The notes below the pieces were generated by a model. That model was not told where the DNA came from. It ran no database searches and saw only the letters and a program-made list of their open reading frames with translations. DNA of 64,000 bases from Paraglaciecola chathamensis S18K6 (lineage in GTDB: Bacteria > Pseudomonadota > Gammaproteobacteria > Enterobacterales > Alteromonadaceae), in contig BAEM01000004.1 of the NCBI GenBank assembly GCA_000314955.1, positions 62,001 through 126,000 on the forward strand. The letters are read 5' to 3'. Position 1 is the first letter of the stretch, and each line of letters begins with the position of its first letter. Shown piece after piece: positions 19,932 to 29,091 of the stretch. Both the position numbers and the translations under genes were made by a program.

Positions 19932-20138
19932 TTAAAGTACTACGATATTCTCTGCTTGAGGACCTTTTTGGCCTTGAGTTACTGTGAACTCAACTTTTTG
20001 GCCTTCAGCTAGCGTTTTGAAGCCAGTACCAGTAATTGCACGGAAGTGAGCAAATACGTCAGGACCATTTTCTTGCTGAATGAAACCAAAACCTTTAGAT
20101 TCGTTGAACCATTTAACTGTACCAGTAGTAGTAGACAT
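19932..20138 (-). CDS. Cold-shock protein, CspA family
   Basis: 68 aa nucleic-acid-binding OB-fold protein acting as RNA chaperone. RNP1 is KGFGFI and RNP2 is DVFAHF (usual form VFVHF). The start ATG 20138 follows AGGAAAG. The in-frame start at 20183 would add [15 protein letters not shown], which is the translated leader and is rejected. The long A/T-rich leader upstream is typical of cold-shock mRNAs that are controlled after transcription. Confidence 0.95.
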   Translation of the reverse strand: MSTTTGTVKWFNESKGFGFIQQENGPDVFAHFRAITGTGFKTLAEGQKVEFTVTQGQKGPQAENIVVL

Positions 20139-20477
20139 AGTCTTTCCTATAATTTTCAAGAGTAATAAAAATACCTTTTTCAAGGCGAGGTTTGCTGAAG
20201 CGTGTTGCTATTACTTATGATATACAAGACGAGGTACTACAATGGAACATCGAAACAGTGTGCATAAATATCAAACGTACTTTCAAGCGCGTTTAGAATA
20301 ACACCCTTCGCAGTTACGTCAACCTTTATTATCAGAAAGACTGGTCTAACAAGCTCTTCTTTATCAATTTTAAATCAAATACATACGGTACATTTGATGT
20401 GGCACATTGCCCCAAGCCAGCATCAACCTGTAAACACGCAGTTTTGCACAATATTAAGGGGCTAACTTGAAAAGGGA
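20139..20477 (-). promoter_or_regulatory. Leader and promoter region of the cold-shock gene
   Basis: 339 bases without a gene. It lies between the end of the MFS gene and the csp start on the minus strand and should hold the csp promoter and a long 5' untranslated leader. No specific cold-box or terminator for the MFS gene could be assigned with confidence. Confidence 0.4.
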
Positions 20478-21653
20478 TCATTTAGGCATATACCGGCTAG
20501 GTATACATGCAACAAGTAAAGCTCCCAGTAAGGCAAAGCCCGTGGCTAACGTAAAAGCAAGTTCAGCCCCCTGTCCTTGCTGCCAAATCAACCCAGCACC
20601 AAAGTTTCCAGCCGCTCCACCAATGCCAAAGCCAATACTGGTATATAACGCCTGCCCTTGACTGCGAAACTGAACCCCAAAATAGTGATGAATAAAATTG
20701 ATAGAAGCGGCGTGAATCAAGCCAAAACTGAATGCGTGCAATAACTGACTCACTATCAGGGTAGGCCAAAACTGCGCAGCCACTGCTAACAAATACCAGC
20801 GCAGGCCAGTCAACAACATACTGACAAACAAGGTCCATTTAACGCCAAAGCGGCCAATCAACCTTCCTGCCAACAAGAAAATAATCACTTCAGCGGCAAC
20901 ACCTAGGGCAATCAACGCGCCCGTTTCTTGCCCCGAATAATTTAAATCTCGGGCGTAAAGGGCGAAAAAACTATAATAAGGACCAAAACTGATTTGAATG
21001 AGAGTAGAAGATAAAATAAAGCCGATAAACACCTTGGTCCGTACTTTACGCCAGATTGAGTCTGCAGCGCTTGATTTATGCTCGCTGGCAGTGGCTTCTT
21101 TTAAACTCAAGGTGACTAAAAATAAGCCTAGTAACACCGCACCGCTAATATAAATCGGTGCTTCACTGGAAAAAACATCAATCAATTTCCCTGCAAGCAC
21201 CGTCAGCACGATAAACCCTATGCTCCCCCACAAACGCACGTGGCTGTATTTTGTGGCATCACCCCGCACACTGCCAAGGGTAATGACTTCAGTCTGCGGA
21301 GCAATCGCAGTAAAAAATAGCATCATTAAGCCAAATGCTATGGTTAAGCCCCAAAAGCTATTTAACCAAAAGATGGAACAAAATGTAGCAAAGGTAAGAA
21401 AGGCCCCAATCTGCAGAATACCAAGCGATTTTCCCGATTTATCAGCAAAAGAAGCAAACAAATTCGGGCCAATAATACGCATCAATGTCACAAGGGCAAA
21501 TAATTCACCAATTTCTTGTGAGTTAAAACCTCGCCCGTCAAGAAAAACGCCGAGGTAAGGCACTAACACGCCTAGTTGACCGAAATACAAAAAGAAGGTC
21601 AACGACAGCATCACCAGATTCCCTCTAGCGTGAGCTCCCTGCTCAGTTCCCAC
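20478..21653 (-). CDS. MFS transporter, phenylpropionate permease (PPP/HcaT-like) family
   Basis: 391 aa with about twelve hydrophobic segments. The layout and sequence (SLTFFLYFGQLGVLVPYLGVFLDGRGF at the start, DKSGKS in the first cytoplasmic loop) match the PPP family of the major facilitator superfamily, which includes HcaT. The substrate is unknown; the family label does not prove phenylpropionate transport. It starts 8 bases after the aroC stop and is probably in the prmB-aroC operon. Confidence 0.85.
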   Translation of the reverse strand: MGTEQGAHARGNLVMLSLTFFLYFGQLGVLVPYLGVFLDGRGFNSQEIGELFALVTLMRIIGPNLFASFADKSGKSLGILQIGAFLTFATFCSIFWLNSFWGLTIAFGLMMLFFTAIAPQTEVITLGSVRGDATKYSHVRLWGSIGFIVLTVLAGKLIDVFSSEAPIYISGAVLLGLFLVTLSLKEATASEHKSSAADSIWRKVRTKVFIGFILSSTLIQISFGPYYSFFALYARDLNYSGQETGALIALGVAAEVIIFLLAGRLIGRFGVKWTLFVSMLLTGLRWYLLAVAAQFWPTLIVSQLLHAFSFGLIHAASINFIHHYFGVQFRSQGQALYTSIGFGIGGAAGNFGAGLIWQQGQGAELAFTLATGFALLGALLVACIPSRYMPK

Positions 21654-21661
21654 TGAAATAC

Positions 21662-22762
21662 TTATTTACTTTGAGCAGGAATAACAGGTGTTATGGATTG
21701 CACATCGGCGTTTTGCCCCCGGTGACGAAGGTAGTGATCCATCAACACCAACGCCATCATCGCTTCAGCAATGGGAACTGCGCGAATACCCACACATGGA
21801 TCATGACGCCCTTTGGTTACTACCTCAGCCGCCTCGCCATTAATATCGATACTTTCACCTGGCACACTGATGCTAGACGTGGGTTTAAGCGCCATATGCA
21901 CGACTAAATCTTGGCCGCTAGAAATGCCCCCTAGCACCCCACCAGAACGGTTTGACTTAAAGCCTTCAGCTGACATCAAATCACGGTGCTCACTGCCCTT
22001 TTGCTCGACGGTGGCAAAACCATCACCAACTTCAACACCTTTTACTGCATTTATACCCATCATCGCGTGGGCCAAATCAGCGTCTAGGCGATCAAAGATA
22101 GGCTCGCCCAATCCCACAGGCATATTCGTTGCCACAACGGAAACTTTGGCACCAATTGAATCGCCCTGCTTTTTCAGGTCACGCATGTATTCATCTAACG
22201 CGTCTAGTTTGCTTTCATCTGGGCAAAAGAACGCATTTGTATTGGTGACACTGTGGTCAACCTTATCGATTTTAATCGGCCCAAGCTGAGACAAATAGCC
22301 ACGTACCTCAATGCCTAAATGGGTTTTTAGGAATTTTTTCGCAACTCCACCAGCTGCCACACGGATAGCCGTTTCACGAGCTGACGAGCGGCCGCCGCCT
22401 CGGTAATCTCTCAAACCATACTTTTGTTGATAGGTATAGTCCGCATGACCTGGGCGAAAAGTATCTTTTATTTTTGAATAATCATTGCTACGCTGATCGG
22501 TGTTTTTGATCAATAAGCCAATGCTAGTGCCGGTAGTTTTTCCTTCAAATACGCCAGATAAAATTTGTACTTCGTCTTCCTCGCGACGTGCCGTCGTATA
22601 ACGAGACGTACCGGGTTTACGGCGGTCTAAATCTACCTGTAAATCAGCTTCACTTATCTCTAAACCAGGAGGGCACCCATCAATTACACCGCCAATGGCA
22701 ATGCCGTGACTTTCCCCAAAGGTACTTAAAGTAAAAAGCTTGCCAAACGTATTGCCAGCCAT
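21662..22762 (-). CDS. aroC: Chorismate synthase
   Basis: Converts EPSP to chorismate using reduced FMN, the last common step of aromatic amino acid synthesis. Signatures: GESHG near the N-terminus, GPGHADYTY-like [21 protein letters not shown], and the C-terminal [19 protein letters not shown]. 366 aa, normal. It lies downstream of prmB by 71 bases in the order prmB-aroC found in many gammaproteobacteria. Confidence 0.98.
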   Translation of the reverse strand: MAGNTFGKLFTLSTFGESHGIAIGGVIDGCPPGLEISEADLQVDLDRRKPGTSRYTTARREEDEVQILSGVFEGKTTGTSIGLLIKNTDQRSNDYSKIKDTFRPGHADYTYQQKYGLRDYRGGGRSSARETAIRVAAGGVAKKFLKTHLGIEVRGYLSQLGPIKIDKVDHSVTNTNAFFCPDESKLDALDEYMRDLKKQGDSIGAKVSVVATNMPVGLGEPIFDRLDADLAHAMMGINAVKGVEVGDGFATVEQKGSEHRDLMSAEGFKSNRSGGVLGGISSGQDLVVHMALKPTSSISVPGESIDINGEAAEVVTKGRHDPCVGIRAVPIAEAMMALVLMDHYLRHRGQNADVQSITPVIPAQSK

Positions 22763-22833
22763 AGTGTTGTATTCCTCGTATTCGGTTATTGCTAATGCGT
22801 TATCTCAATTGTTCAAATGTTGTTTTGCGGTAT

Positions 22834-23763
22834 CTAAGAGGCAAAGTAGGCCACTAATTCAGCTCTGCTTATGGCAAAGACACCATGGCCACCGCGGGTA
22901 AATTCAACCCATTGCAAGTTTAGGTCAGGATAAACATGCTCCATGTGAAATTGGCTGTTACCCACCTCAACAAATAACCAACCCTCGTCAGTTAAGTGTG
23001 CCGCTGCTTGGCGCAACATTTTGTGTACTAAGTCTAACCCGTCATCTCCTGCGGCCAAGGCGAGTTCAGGCTCGTGATGAAACTCGTCGGGTAAATCGGC
23101 CATGTCTTCGGCGTCAACATAAGGTGGATTACTAATGATGAGATCGTATTTTTGCCCTTGTAGTGCGTCCAACAAATCCGATTGAATAGGATAGACTCGC
23201 TCACTAAGCTGATGCTCATTAATATTCATTTCGGCAACTTCAAGTGCCTCAGTGCTGATATCAACTGCATCTACAGTGGCATCTTCGAACGCGTAGGCCA
23301 AAGCAATTGCGATACAACCGCCACCAGTACACAAATCTAAAATATGTGTGGGCGGGACTGTCACCCAAGCGGCAAACTTATCTTCGATTAGCTCTGCAAA
23401 AGGGGAGCGAGGAATGAGTACTCGCTCATCAACGTAAAAAGGTAAACCACAAAACCAAGCTTGGTTGATTAAATACGGTAGCGGAATTCGCTCTTGCGCC
23501 CGGCGCTGAACCAAGGTCGCGATATCACGCTTTTCAGTTTGCGTTAAACGTGCCTGAAAAAGCTGCTCACCGGTTTGCTCAAGCATATCTTGCGGCAAGT
23601 TTAAGGTATGCAGCGTTAAACAAACAGCTTCATCCCAAGGGTTGTCCGTACCATGGCCATAAAACAAACCGGCTTGATTAAATTGACTGACCGCCCAACG
23701 CACCATATCGAGCATCGTTTGCAAGTCGTTCACGGCTTGTTCTATATCCACACTGTTATTCAT
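22834..23763 (-). CDS. prmB: Ribosomal protein L3 glutamine methyltransferase
   Basis: SAM-dependent enzyme that N5-methylates a glutamine of ribosomal protein L3. It has the Rossmann motif DLCTGGGCIAIALA and the glutamine-binding signature SNPPYV. 309 aa and placement upstream of aroC and divergent from smrB favour PrmB over the paralogue PrmC. Ribosome-binding and promoter sequences lie in the 113-base divergent gap to smrB. Confidence 0.96.
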   Translation of the reverse strand: MNNSVDIEQAVNDLQTMLDMVRWAVSQFNQAGLFYGHGTDNPWDEAVCLTLHTLNLPQDMLEQTGEQLFQARLTQTEKRDIATLVQRRAQERIPLPYLINQAWFCGLPFYVDERVLIPRSPFAELIEDKFAAWVTVPPTHILDLCTGGGCIAIALAYAFEDATVDAVDISTEALEVAEMNINEHQLSERVYPIQSDLLDALQGQKYDLIISNPPYVDAEDMADLPDEFHHEPELALAAGDDGLDLVHKMLRQAAAHLTDEGWLFVEVGNSQFHMEHVYPDLNLQWVEFTRGGHGVFAISRAELVAYFAS

Positions 23764-23876
23764 GTTTTACCTAAATATTTGTTTCGCTTAAACAAGCACC
23801 CTGCGTAGTTTCACTACCTAGATTTTGTTAAACTGCGCTTAACGATCGCCTTACACCCAGCTTGCTGTATATCACT

Positions 23877-24437
23877 ATGAAGAAACCCTACGCACCAGAA
23901 TCATCCGATAGCGCACTATTTCGTAGTGAGTTTACTGATGTAAAGCCAATAAAGCAGGACAAAATACCGCCTCAACGCCTTTCCAGCAAGCACAAATCCG
24001 CGGATTTAACGAAAAAGCACGATCCTCTGAGCGAGGTAAAGCAACGAAATGCAACTTTTCAATTTTCAGATGGCTTTGAAGGTTATTTTGACAGCAACCA
24101 ACCGTTAAAATATGTGCAACCAGGCGCTGACTCATACGAAGTGAAACGTTTGCGACGCGGGGAATATCCCCCCGACCTCATTTTAGACTTGCATGGTTTA
24201 AATAAAGAGCAAGCAAAATTAGAAATTGCCGCGCTAATTTATGCTGCACAAAAGCAGCATTTTCATTGTGTGTGTATCGTGCATGGAATAGGCAGTTTTG
24301 TATTAAAAAAGAATGTGCCGAATTGGCTCATACAGCACCCTGCCGTGAAAGGTTTCCACCAAGCGCCATTAGAATGGGGTGGTCAGGGTGCCCTACTGGT
24401 GTTGATTGATTTACCCCAGGTTCACAGCAAATACTAA
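23877..24437 (+). CDS. smrB: Endonuclease SmrB (ribosome rescue factor)
   Basis: Smr-domain endonuclease that cuts mRNA at collided ribosomes. The C-terminal Smr domain begins at LDLHGLNKEQAKLEI, continues with CIVHGIGSFVLK and ends FHQAPLEWGGQGALLVLI. The family motif DLHG is intact; the second motif, usually HGxG, is HGIG. I take ATG 23877 (186 aa, E. coli 183); a TTG at 23862 is less likely. The stop codon overlaps the left end of the repeat element at 24436. Confidence 0.93.
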   Translation: MKKPYAPESSDSALFRSEFTDVKPIKQDKIPPQRLSSKHKSADLTKKHDPLSEVKQRNATFQFSDGFEGYFDSNQPLKYVQPGADSYEVKRLRRGEYPPDLILDLHGLNKEQAKLEIAALIYAAQKQHFHCVCIVHGIGSFVLKKNVPNWLIQHPAVKGFHQAPLEWGGQGALLVLIDLPQVHSKY

Positions 24438-24706
24438 TACCAATTCCATTACATAATTATGAGGCCCTGTGGTTTACCTCGCTAACCTAATCAGGCACCC
24501 GCGTGCGTTTCTCACACTCAGCGCTTTTTACCCGCCTTGGTTCTTTGCTCGCTCTGGCTCTTCGCTCACGCTAGCCCTGTGCCGGCTCCTCGCTAGCTCT
24601 AGCCCTTTGCTAGCTCTAGCAGTTCCTGTCAAAGCCAGGCAAGAAGGTGCTTTAACAACGAGACCGAGTTAAGCCCTACCGCGTGTTATTTACGGGAATT
24701 GGTATT
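24436..24706. mobile_element. MITE-like element with 12-bp terminal inverted repeats
   Basis: AATACCAATTCC (24436-24447) and its perfect inverse GGAATTGGTATT (24695-24706) bound 271 bases with no credible gene. The inside holds imperfect GCTC/CTAGC-rich repeats, including GCTAGCTCTAGC twice (24592-24603 and 24609-24620). The left end overlaps the smrB stop and the right end forms the last six codons (NTNSRK) of the convergent hnoB gene. A matching single end is at 13641. No target duplication was clear. Confidence 0.55.
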
Positions 24707-26389
24707 AAAGGGTTGCTGAAGCAATATTTGTTCGAATTCGGGTTTAGGTAGCGCCTTACTAAAATGGAACCCCTGGATATAATCGCAACCGTAAAGTTTC
24801 AACAGGTCTACCTGCCCTGCGACTTCTACCCCCTCTGCCACCACAGAAATGCCTAATTCGTGGCACATGGTTATCAACCCGGCGATCATGCTTTGTATTT
24901 CCTTACAGCCTTCAATACCATCAACCAATACTTTATCGAGTTTCAATACATCAATAGGTAATTTCGCTAAATAAGCAAACGAAGAATAACCTGTCCCAAA
25001 GTCATCCATGGCAATACTTAGCCCTAGAGACTTGAGCGCTTGAAGTATTTTTAACGTTTGTTCAAAGTCTTGAATCAAGCACGATTCGGTAATTTCCAGC
25101 TCAATTAACGATGGCGGTAAGGCGTATTGTTCAAGTAGGCGAGCGAACTGCTCTACAACACTGTTATTCGCTAACTGACAGGCCGATATATTGATAGCCA
25201 CCCGTTTTAAATCCGGACTAAATTGATGCAGCTCAGCAATCATTTTTACGCTTTGGGTAATCAGCCATTCCCCTATTTGCTCTATTTGACCATCAAGCTC
25301 ACTGAGGTTTATAAATTCATTCGGCGGGATCCACCCCAGCTCTTTGTGTTGCCAGCGGATCAGTATTTCAGCACTATCAATTTTCTGTTCTGGCAAATGT
25401 ACTTTAGGCTGAAAGTGCAGATAAAACTGATTTTCACGCAGGGCACCATTGATAGAGTTCTTAATTTTAAGCTGTCGCTGTTGCACGTCGCGCAACGCAG
25501 AATCGAAACGGCATAACCTTTCTTTTTCCACATTGTCCACTGAAAACGCACAACGCAAATTCTCCAGTAAGCTTGTAGGAGAGTCACCGTCACTAGGTGC
25601 CAATGCATAGCCCATCACGCAATTAATTTTTACGCAGCCTTGGCGCTGGGTGTTTGGCTCATTTAACTTGTGATTAATGGCTGATAAGCGACTATGGATA
25701 ATCGCTTCACTTTCATAATCGGGAATAATAATAAAGATTTTGCCATTATCAAAAGCGAAGGTTTGACTCCCTTGGGGCAATTCACTATTCACTAACCCCC
25801 TTATTTCGGTTAGTAGCCCTTTAAAAATATTCGGCCCAGCGTGTTGCTCCAAAAAATCATAATCTTTGATTTTTAGTGATACCAAGCAAAACTCTTGCTG
25901 CATCTCAAATTGATCTCTAACCGCTTGCTCGAACGCGTAATATTCTGGGTTATGTTCACCTTCCAATACGCGTTTATTGAGTAAGCGAGTATGGTATTCG
26001 GTAAATGCACCACCTATTTCATCGATTAAATCCTGATTGTTCCATGGCTTGCGCAAAAATTTATGCGCCGCCCCACTATTCAATAAACCGATAGCGGAAT
26101 CAAAATCGGCAAAACCGCTTAGCACCATTGAAATCACATCAGGGTAAGTACTTTTTATTTGCTCAATCAGTTCAGCACCAGACATATGCGGCATGCGAAA
26201 ATCAGACAAGACCACTTGGATATTATGCTCTTGCATAATCGCCAAGCCTTCTTGAGCGCTATTGGCAACGTAAACCTCAAATGGCGTTTTGACTAAACAA
26301 CGTTTTAATGACGACAATATATTCGGCTCATCATCAACGACGAGTAGCTTACCGGCTGGTGCTTTTACATGTGATTGCTGACTCTTCAT
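24686..26389 (-). CDS. hnoB: HnoB-type response regulator with EAL phosphodiesterase domain
   Basis: Receiver domain (residues about 14-130, LLVVDDE, phospho-acceptor Asp in LSDFRMP, Lys in RKPW), then a degenerate GGDEF-like middle (the GGDEF site is replaced by FDNGKIF), then an EAL domain. In the EAL domain the signature reads EIL (SAEILIRW), but the metal-binding glutamate and the rest are kept: LEITES, MDDFGTGYSS, DVLKLDK, VVAEGVE, so it is probably an active cyclic-di-GMP phosphodiesterase. The layout and the neighbours match HnoB of the H-NOX network of Shewanella oneidensis. It lies 58 bases downstream of the porin-like gene, same strand. Its final codons come from the repeat at 24695. 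Confidence 0.83.
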   Translation of the reverse strand: MKSQQSHVKAPAGKLLVVDDEPNILSSLKRCLVKTPFEVYVANSAQEGLAIMQEHNIQVVLSDFRMPHMSGAELIEQIKSTYPDVISMVLSGFADFDSAIGLLNSGAAHKFLRKPWNNQDLIDEIGGAFTEYHTRLLNKRVLEGEHNPEYYAFEQAVRDQFEMQQEFCLVSLKIKDYDFLEQHAGPNIFKGLLTEIRGLVNSELPQGSQTFAFDNGKIFIIIPDYESEAIIHSRLSAINHKLNEPNTQRQGCVKINCVMGYALAPSDGDSPTSLLENLRCAFSVDNVEKERLCRFDSALRDVQQRQLKIKNSINGALRENQFYLHFQPKVHLPEQKIDSAEILIRWQHKELGWIPPNEFINLSELDGQIEQIGEWLITQSVKMIAELHQFSPDLKRVAINISACQLANNSVVEQFARLLEQYALPPSLIELEITESCLIQDFEQTLKILQALKSLGLSIAMDDFGTGYSSFAYLAKLPIDVLKLDKVLVDGIEGCKEIQSMIAGLITMCHELGISVVAEGVEVAGQVDLLKLYGCDYIQGFHFSKALPKPEFEQILLQQPFNTNSRK

Positions 26390-26447
26390 CGCGACTCACC
26401 TTTACCTGTTTTAAATAGCGTATCAACTGATACAAATAATACTGAAA

Positions 26448-27482
26448 TCAAAATGTATACTGACCTTCAAACCGAAAACGAAGCCCTTGTTCTTGCTCAC
26501 CTTTAATGGTTTGCATATCACTTACCCGCGCCCCTAGCCACCAATTGCGAGCCATTTTTTTACGTAGTCTAATGTCTAGGCCACGCAAGTTTGCTGTAGC
26601 GAAACGGGCAGTGGCATTTTGTGCAAACTCACTAATTACCCCAAACCTTTCAACTCGAAGGTAGCGCAGGTGCCATGCATAATCTCCAGCCTGCTTTAGC
26701 TTGCCCTGAGATAACTGCACGACCACACTGTTTTTTTGGTCCGCGAATTGTTCGAATTGCGAAAACCCCTTTAATGAACGTCCCAAATCAATTCCTAGTT
26801 GATACCCTTTATAGTTGAGGCTGCTGGATAAACGCAAAAACTGATTATCTAACTGAGTATCTTTTTTCGCATATTTTGCATTGGCCTCTCCTTGGTAGTC
26901 CACAAACCAAGGGGAAACATCTAACCTTATCTGGTCAAATGTGTACGACATATTCCACTGAGCGATATGCATCAACCCAACGAAGTCACTGTCTCCATCA
27001 AGAGGCTTTAATGAAGCAAATTGCAATTGGTGCTGCTTTGAAAGCTGATAATCCACATGGATACCCACAGGGCTTAAATTTCTATCCCAAAACGCATCTG
27101 AAAGTTGTTTGGTTTTCCAAGGAATTTTCCCCATAAAAATAGTGGTATTTTCAAAGCGTCCGGTCACAAATAGTCGCTCAACAAATACGTCATTATCTGG
27201 TTGAGGCTGAGTATTAAACCGATGGATCGTTATTGCCGGTACGTTTTGCTTATTTTTTAAACCAGTACTCAGTCTACCCTGGGCCGACCAGTTGTTATTG
27301 ATCTCACCTTTGACTCCCAAACGTACAATCGCTCTCAAACGTTCACGGTCAGGTATGTTGATATGCTGCTGCTCATTCTCATAACGTAGTAGCACGCCAC
27401 CAAATACATCAAGGTCTTTTTCACTCGCTGCGTTTGCTGCGCTGGTTAGCACAAGTGTGATGGCACCAATTAGTTTTCTCAT
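26448..27482 (-). CDS. Putative outer-membrane beta-barrel (porin-like) protein
   Basis: 344 aa with a signal peptide (MRKLIGAITLVLTSAANA, cleavage after ANA) and amphipathic beta strands throughout. It ends in phenylalanine (EGQYTF), the usual sorting signal for barrel insertion. No specific porin subfamily was recognised. It is divergent from hnoC and upstream of hnoB, so it shares the control region at 27483-27637 with the NO-signalling genes. That location suggests, but does not show, co-regulation with them. Confidence 0.7.
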   Translation of the reverse strand: MRKLIGAITLVLTSAANAASEKDLDVFGGVLLRYENEQQHINIPDRERLRAIVRLGVKGEINNNWSAQGRLSTGLKNKQNVPAITIHRFNTQPQPDNDVFVERLFVTGRFENTTIFMGKIPWKTKQLSDAFWDRNLSPVGIHVDYQLSKQHQLQFASLKPLDGDSDFVGLMHIAQWNMSYTFDQIRLDVSPWFVDYQGEANAKYAKKDTQLDNQFLRLSSSLNYKGYQLGIDLGRSLKGFSQFEQFADQKNSVVVQLSQGKLKQAGDYAWHLRYLRVERFGVISEFAQNATARFATANLRGLDIRLRKKMARNWWLGARVSDMQTIKGEQEQGLRFRFEGQYTF

Positions 27483-27637
27483 TGCGCTTTCCTGAATGTC
27501 AATGACATAGATGAGTTGATGTGCTTAACTATTGCACAATGTCACCATTGTCACATATTACACTTTAGTCCTATTTGTCATTTTTGCTTAGAGTGTTATA
27601 ACTATGTTATCGATTTCGTAGCAGCTAAGAGATAACT
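27483..27637. promoter_or_regulatory. Divergent promoter region with candidate HnoC operator
   Basis: The region between the porin-like gene and hnoC holds a perfect 13-base palindrome, ATGTCA-A-TGACAT (27496-27508). Three more TGTCA half-sites lie at 27540-27544, 27549-27553 and 27576-27580. HnoC of Shewanella is described as a repressor of its own network, so these are reasonable candidate operator sites. The assignment is an inference from position and symmetry. Confidence 0.4.
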
Positions 27638-28195
27638 ATGAAAACACTAACCTCCGGTGAGATAGCAAAATATTGCGATGTCAATCTGCGCACCGTCATC
27701 CGCTGGATAGATAGCGGGCGTCTTAAAGGATTCAAACTGCCTGGTGGCGGTAACAATCGCGTTACAGAGGAAGATTTTGTCGATTTTCTGAAAAAAAATA
27801 GTTTGCCTTTGCCCGCTAAATACGCACCTCAACAACCTTCTGTACTCATTGTTGATGATGAGCTGCAAATGGCGAAGTCCATTAGTCGAGTTGTAACCCG
27901 TGCAGGATATAAAAGCATGATTGCTACCGACCCTTTCAAAGCGGGCTCACTACTTTCTAGTTACAAACCTAGCTTAATGACCCTGGATTTAAGCATGCCC
28001 GGTGCAGATGGGTTTGAAGTAATTGAATTTGCCAGAAAAGAGTTTGCGGACAGTGGTTTAAAAATCCTGGTGATTTCAGCACTTGATGAAGAAAAGCGGC
28101 AAAAAGCTGTCGATCTAGGTGCCGACGCCGCGTTAGGCAAACCCTTTTCGAACAAAGACTTGCTAAACGCCATAGAAACCCTTTTGCGCGACTAA
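27638..28195 (+). CDS. hnoC: HnoC-type response regulator: N-terminal HTH plus receiver
   Basis: 185 aa with an unusual order. An N-terminal MerR/excisionase-like helix-turn-helix (TSGEIAKYCDVNLRTVIRWIDSGRLKGFKLPGGGNNRVTEEDF, residues about 5-48) precedes a receiver domain with LIVDDE, phospho-acceptor Asp in TLDLSMPG (near residue 117) and Lys in GKPF. This HTH-then-receiver layout is that of HnoC, a phosphorylation-relieved transcriptional repressor in the Shewanella NO network. It is the first gene of a same-strand run with the PhnD-like protein, a kinase and HnoD. Confidence 0.82.
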   Translation: MKTLTSGEIAKYCDVNLRTVIRWIDSGRLKGFKLPGGGNNRVTEEDFVDFLKKNSLPLPAKYAPQQPSVLIVDDELQMAKSISRVVTRAGYKSMIATDPFKAGSLLSSYKPSLMTLDLSMPGADGFEVIEFARKEFADSGLKILVISALDEEKRQKAVDLGADAALGKPFSNKDLLNAIETLLRD

Positions 28196-28225
28196 GCAGT
28201 AATAAGTAAATAATAGGAGTACGAC

Positions 28226-29050
28226 ATGAAAACGTTCATTTCCCTAATAAGCGGTTTATTACTGACATTTCAAGCCCTTTGCGCCCCGCAAAGCACAGCC
28301 CAACAAAAAGAATCACTGACGTTCGCAGTCGTACCACAACAATCGGCGAAAAAACTCGCCAAATTATGGACGCCGTTATTAACTGAAATCAGTAAAAAAA
28401 GTGGTGTAAAACTGATATTTACCACTGCACCCAATATTCCGATGTTTGAACAACGCTTAGCTAAAGGTGAGTATGATTTCGCCTACATGAACCCTTATCA
28501 CTTTGTCGTTTACAATAAATCCACTGGGTACCAAGCGTTGGCGAAACAAAAAAACAAGCGTATACAAGGTATTATCGTTGTTAAAAAGAATTCAGGTATT
28601 ACTGAACTTGGCCAACTTAAAGACTTAACGCTCGCTTTTCCTGCTCCGGCTGCATTTGCCGCTACCTTATTGCCTAAAGCAGATCTAAAAGCTCAGGGTA
28701 TTGCTGTAACGAGTCGCTATGTTTCATCTCACGATTCGGTTTATCTAAGTGTAGCGCGCGGCTTATTCCCTGCTGGGGGCGGCATCATGCGCACCTTTAA
28801 TAACGCGCCGCAACACGTACGTGACGAATTACAGATATTGTGGAAAACCCCAAAATATACACCTCATGCTATTGCTAATCATCCATTAGTACCTCACGAG
28901 GTATCTCAAAACGTACAGCAAAGCCTGTTAACCCTGCACACATCTGAACAGGGGGCGCAATTGCTAAAAGCGATTAACTTTACGCAGTTCGAAACCGCAC
29001 AAGACAGCGATTGGAATGACATTCGCGTCCTAGGTATCGATTCACTGTAA
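28226..29050 (+). CDS. PhnD-like periplasmic binding protein
   Basis: 274 aa with a signal peptide (about 20 residues ending near LCAP) and the phosphate/phosphonate-binding PhnD fold. Visible are LTFAVVPQQSAKKLAKLWTPLL, YDFAYMNPYHFVVYN and SRYVSSHDSVYLSVARGLFPAGGGIMRTF. No ABC permease or ATPase gene is nearby, so it is probably not part of an importer. It sits 41 bases upstream of a membrane histidine kinase, a pairing used by kinases that sense through a soluble binding protein. The ligand is unknown. Confidence 0.83.
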   Translation: MKTFISLISGLLLTFQALCAPQSTAQQKESLTFAVVPQQSAKKLAKLWTPLLTEISKKSGVKLIFTTAPNIPMFEQRLAKGEYDFAYMNPYHFVVYNKSTGYQALAKQKNKRIQGIIVVKKNSGITELGQLKDLTLAFPAPAAFAATLLPKADLKAQGIAVTSRYVSSHDSVYLSVARGLFPAGGGIMRTFNNAPQHVRDELQILWKTPKYTPHAIANHPLVPHEVSQNVQQSLLTLHTSEQGAQLLKAINFTQFETAQDSDWNDIRVLGIDSL

Positions 29051-29091
29051 CGTTTATCATATTTTAACCGCCTAACAAGGGGAGCATCGTC

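Noticed and set aside
21813-22289. 158-codon plus-strand frame within aroC.
   Set aside because: Antisense shadow of a well-conserved gene with Ser/Pro-rich translation.
24469-24672. 67-codon frame inside the MITE-like element.
   Set aside because: Composition follows the Leu/Ala/Ser-rich repeats of the element; no ribosome-binding site and no protein-like order.
28226-29050. Phosphonate ABC importer component.
   Set aside because: No ABC permease or ATPase gene is near; context is signalling.
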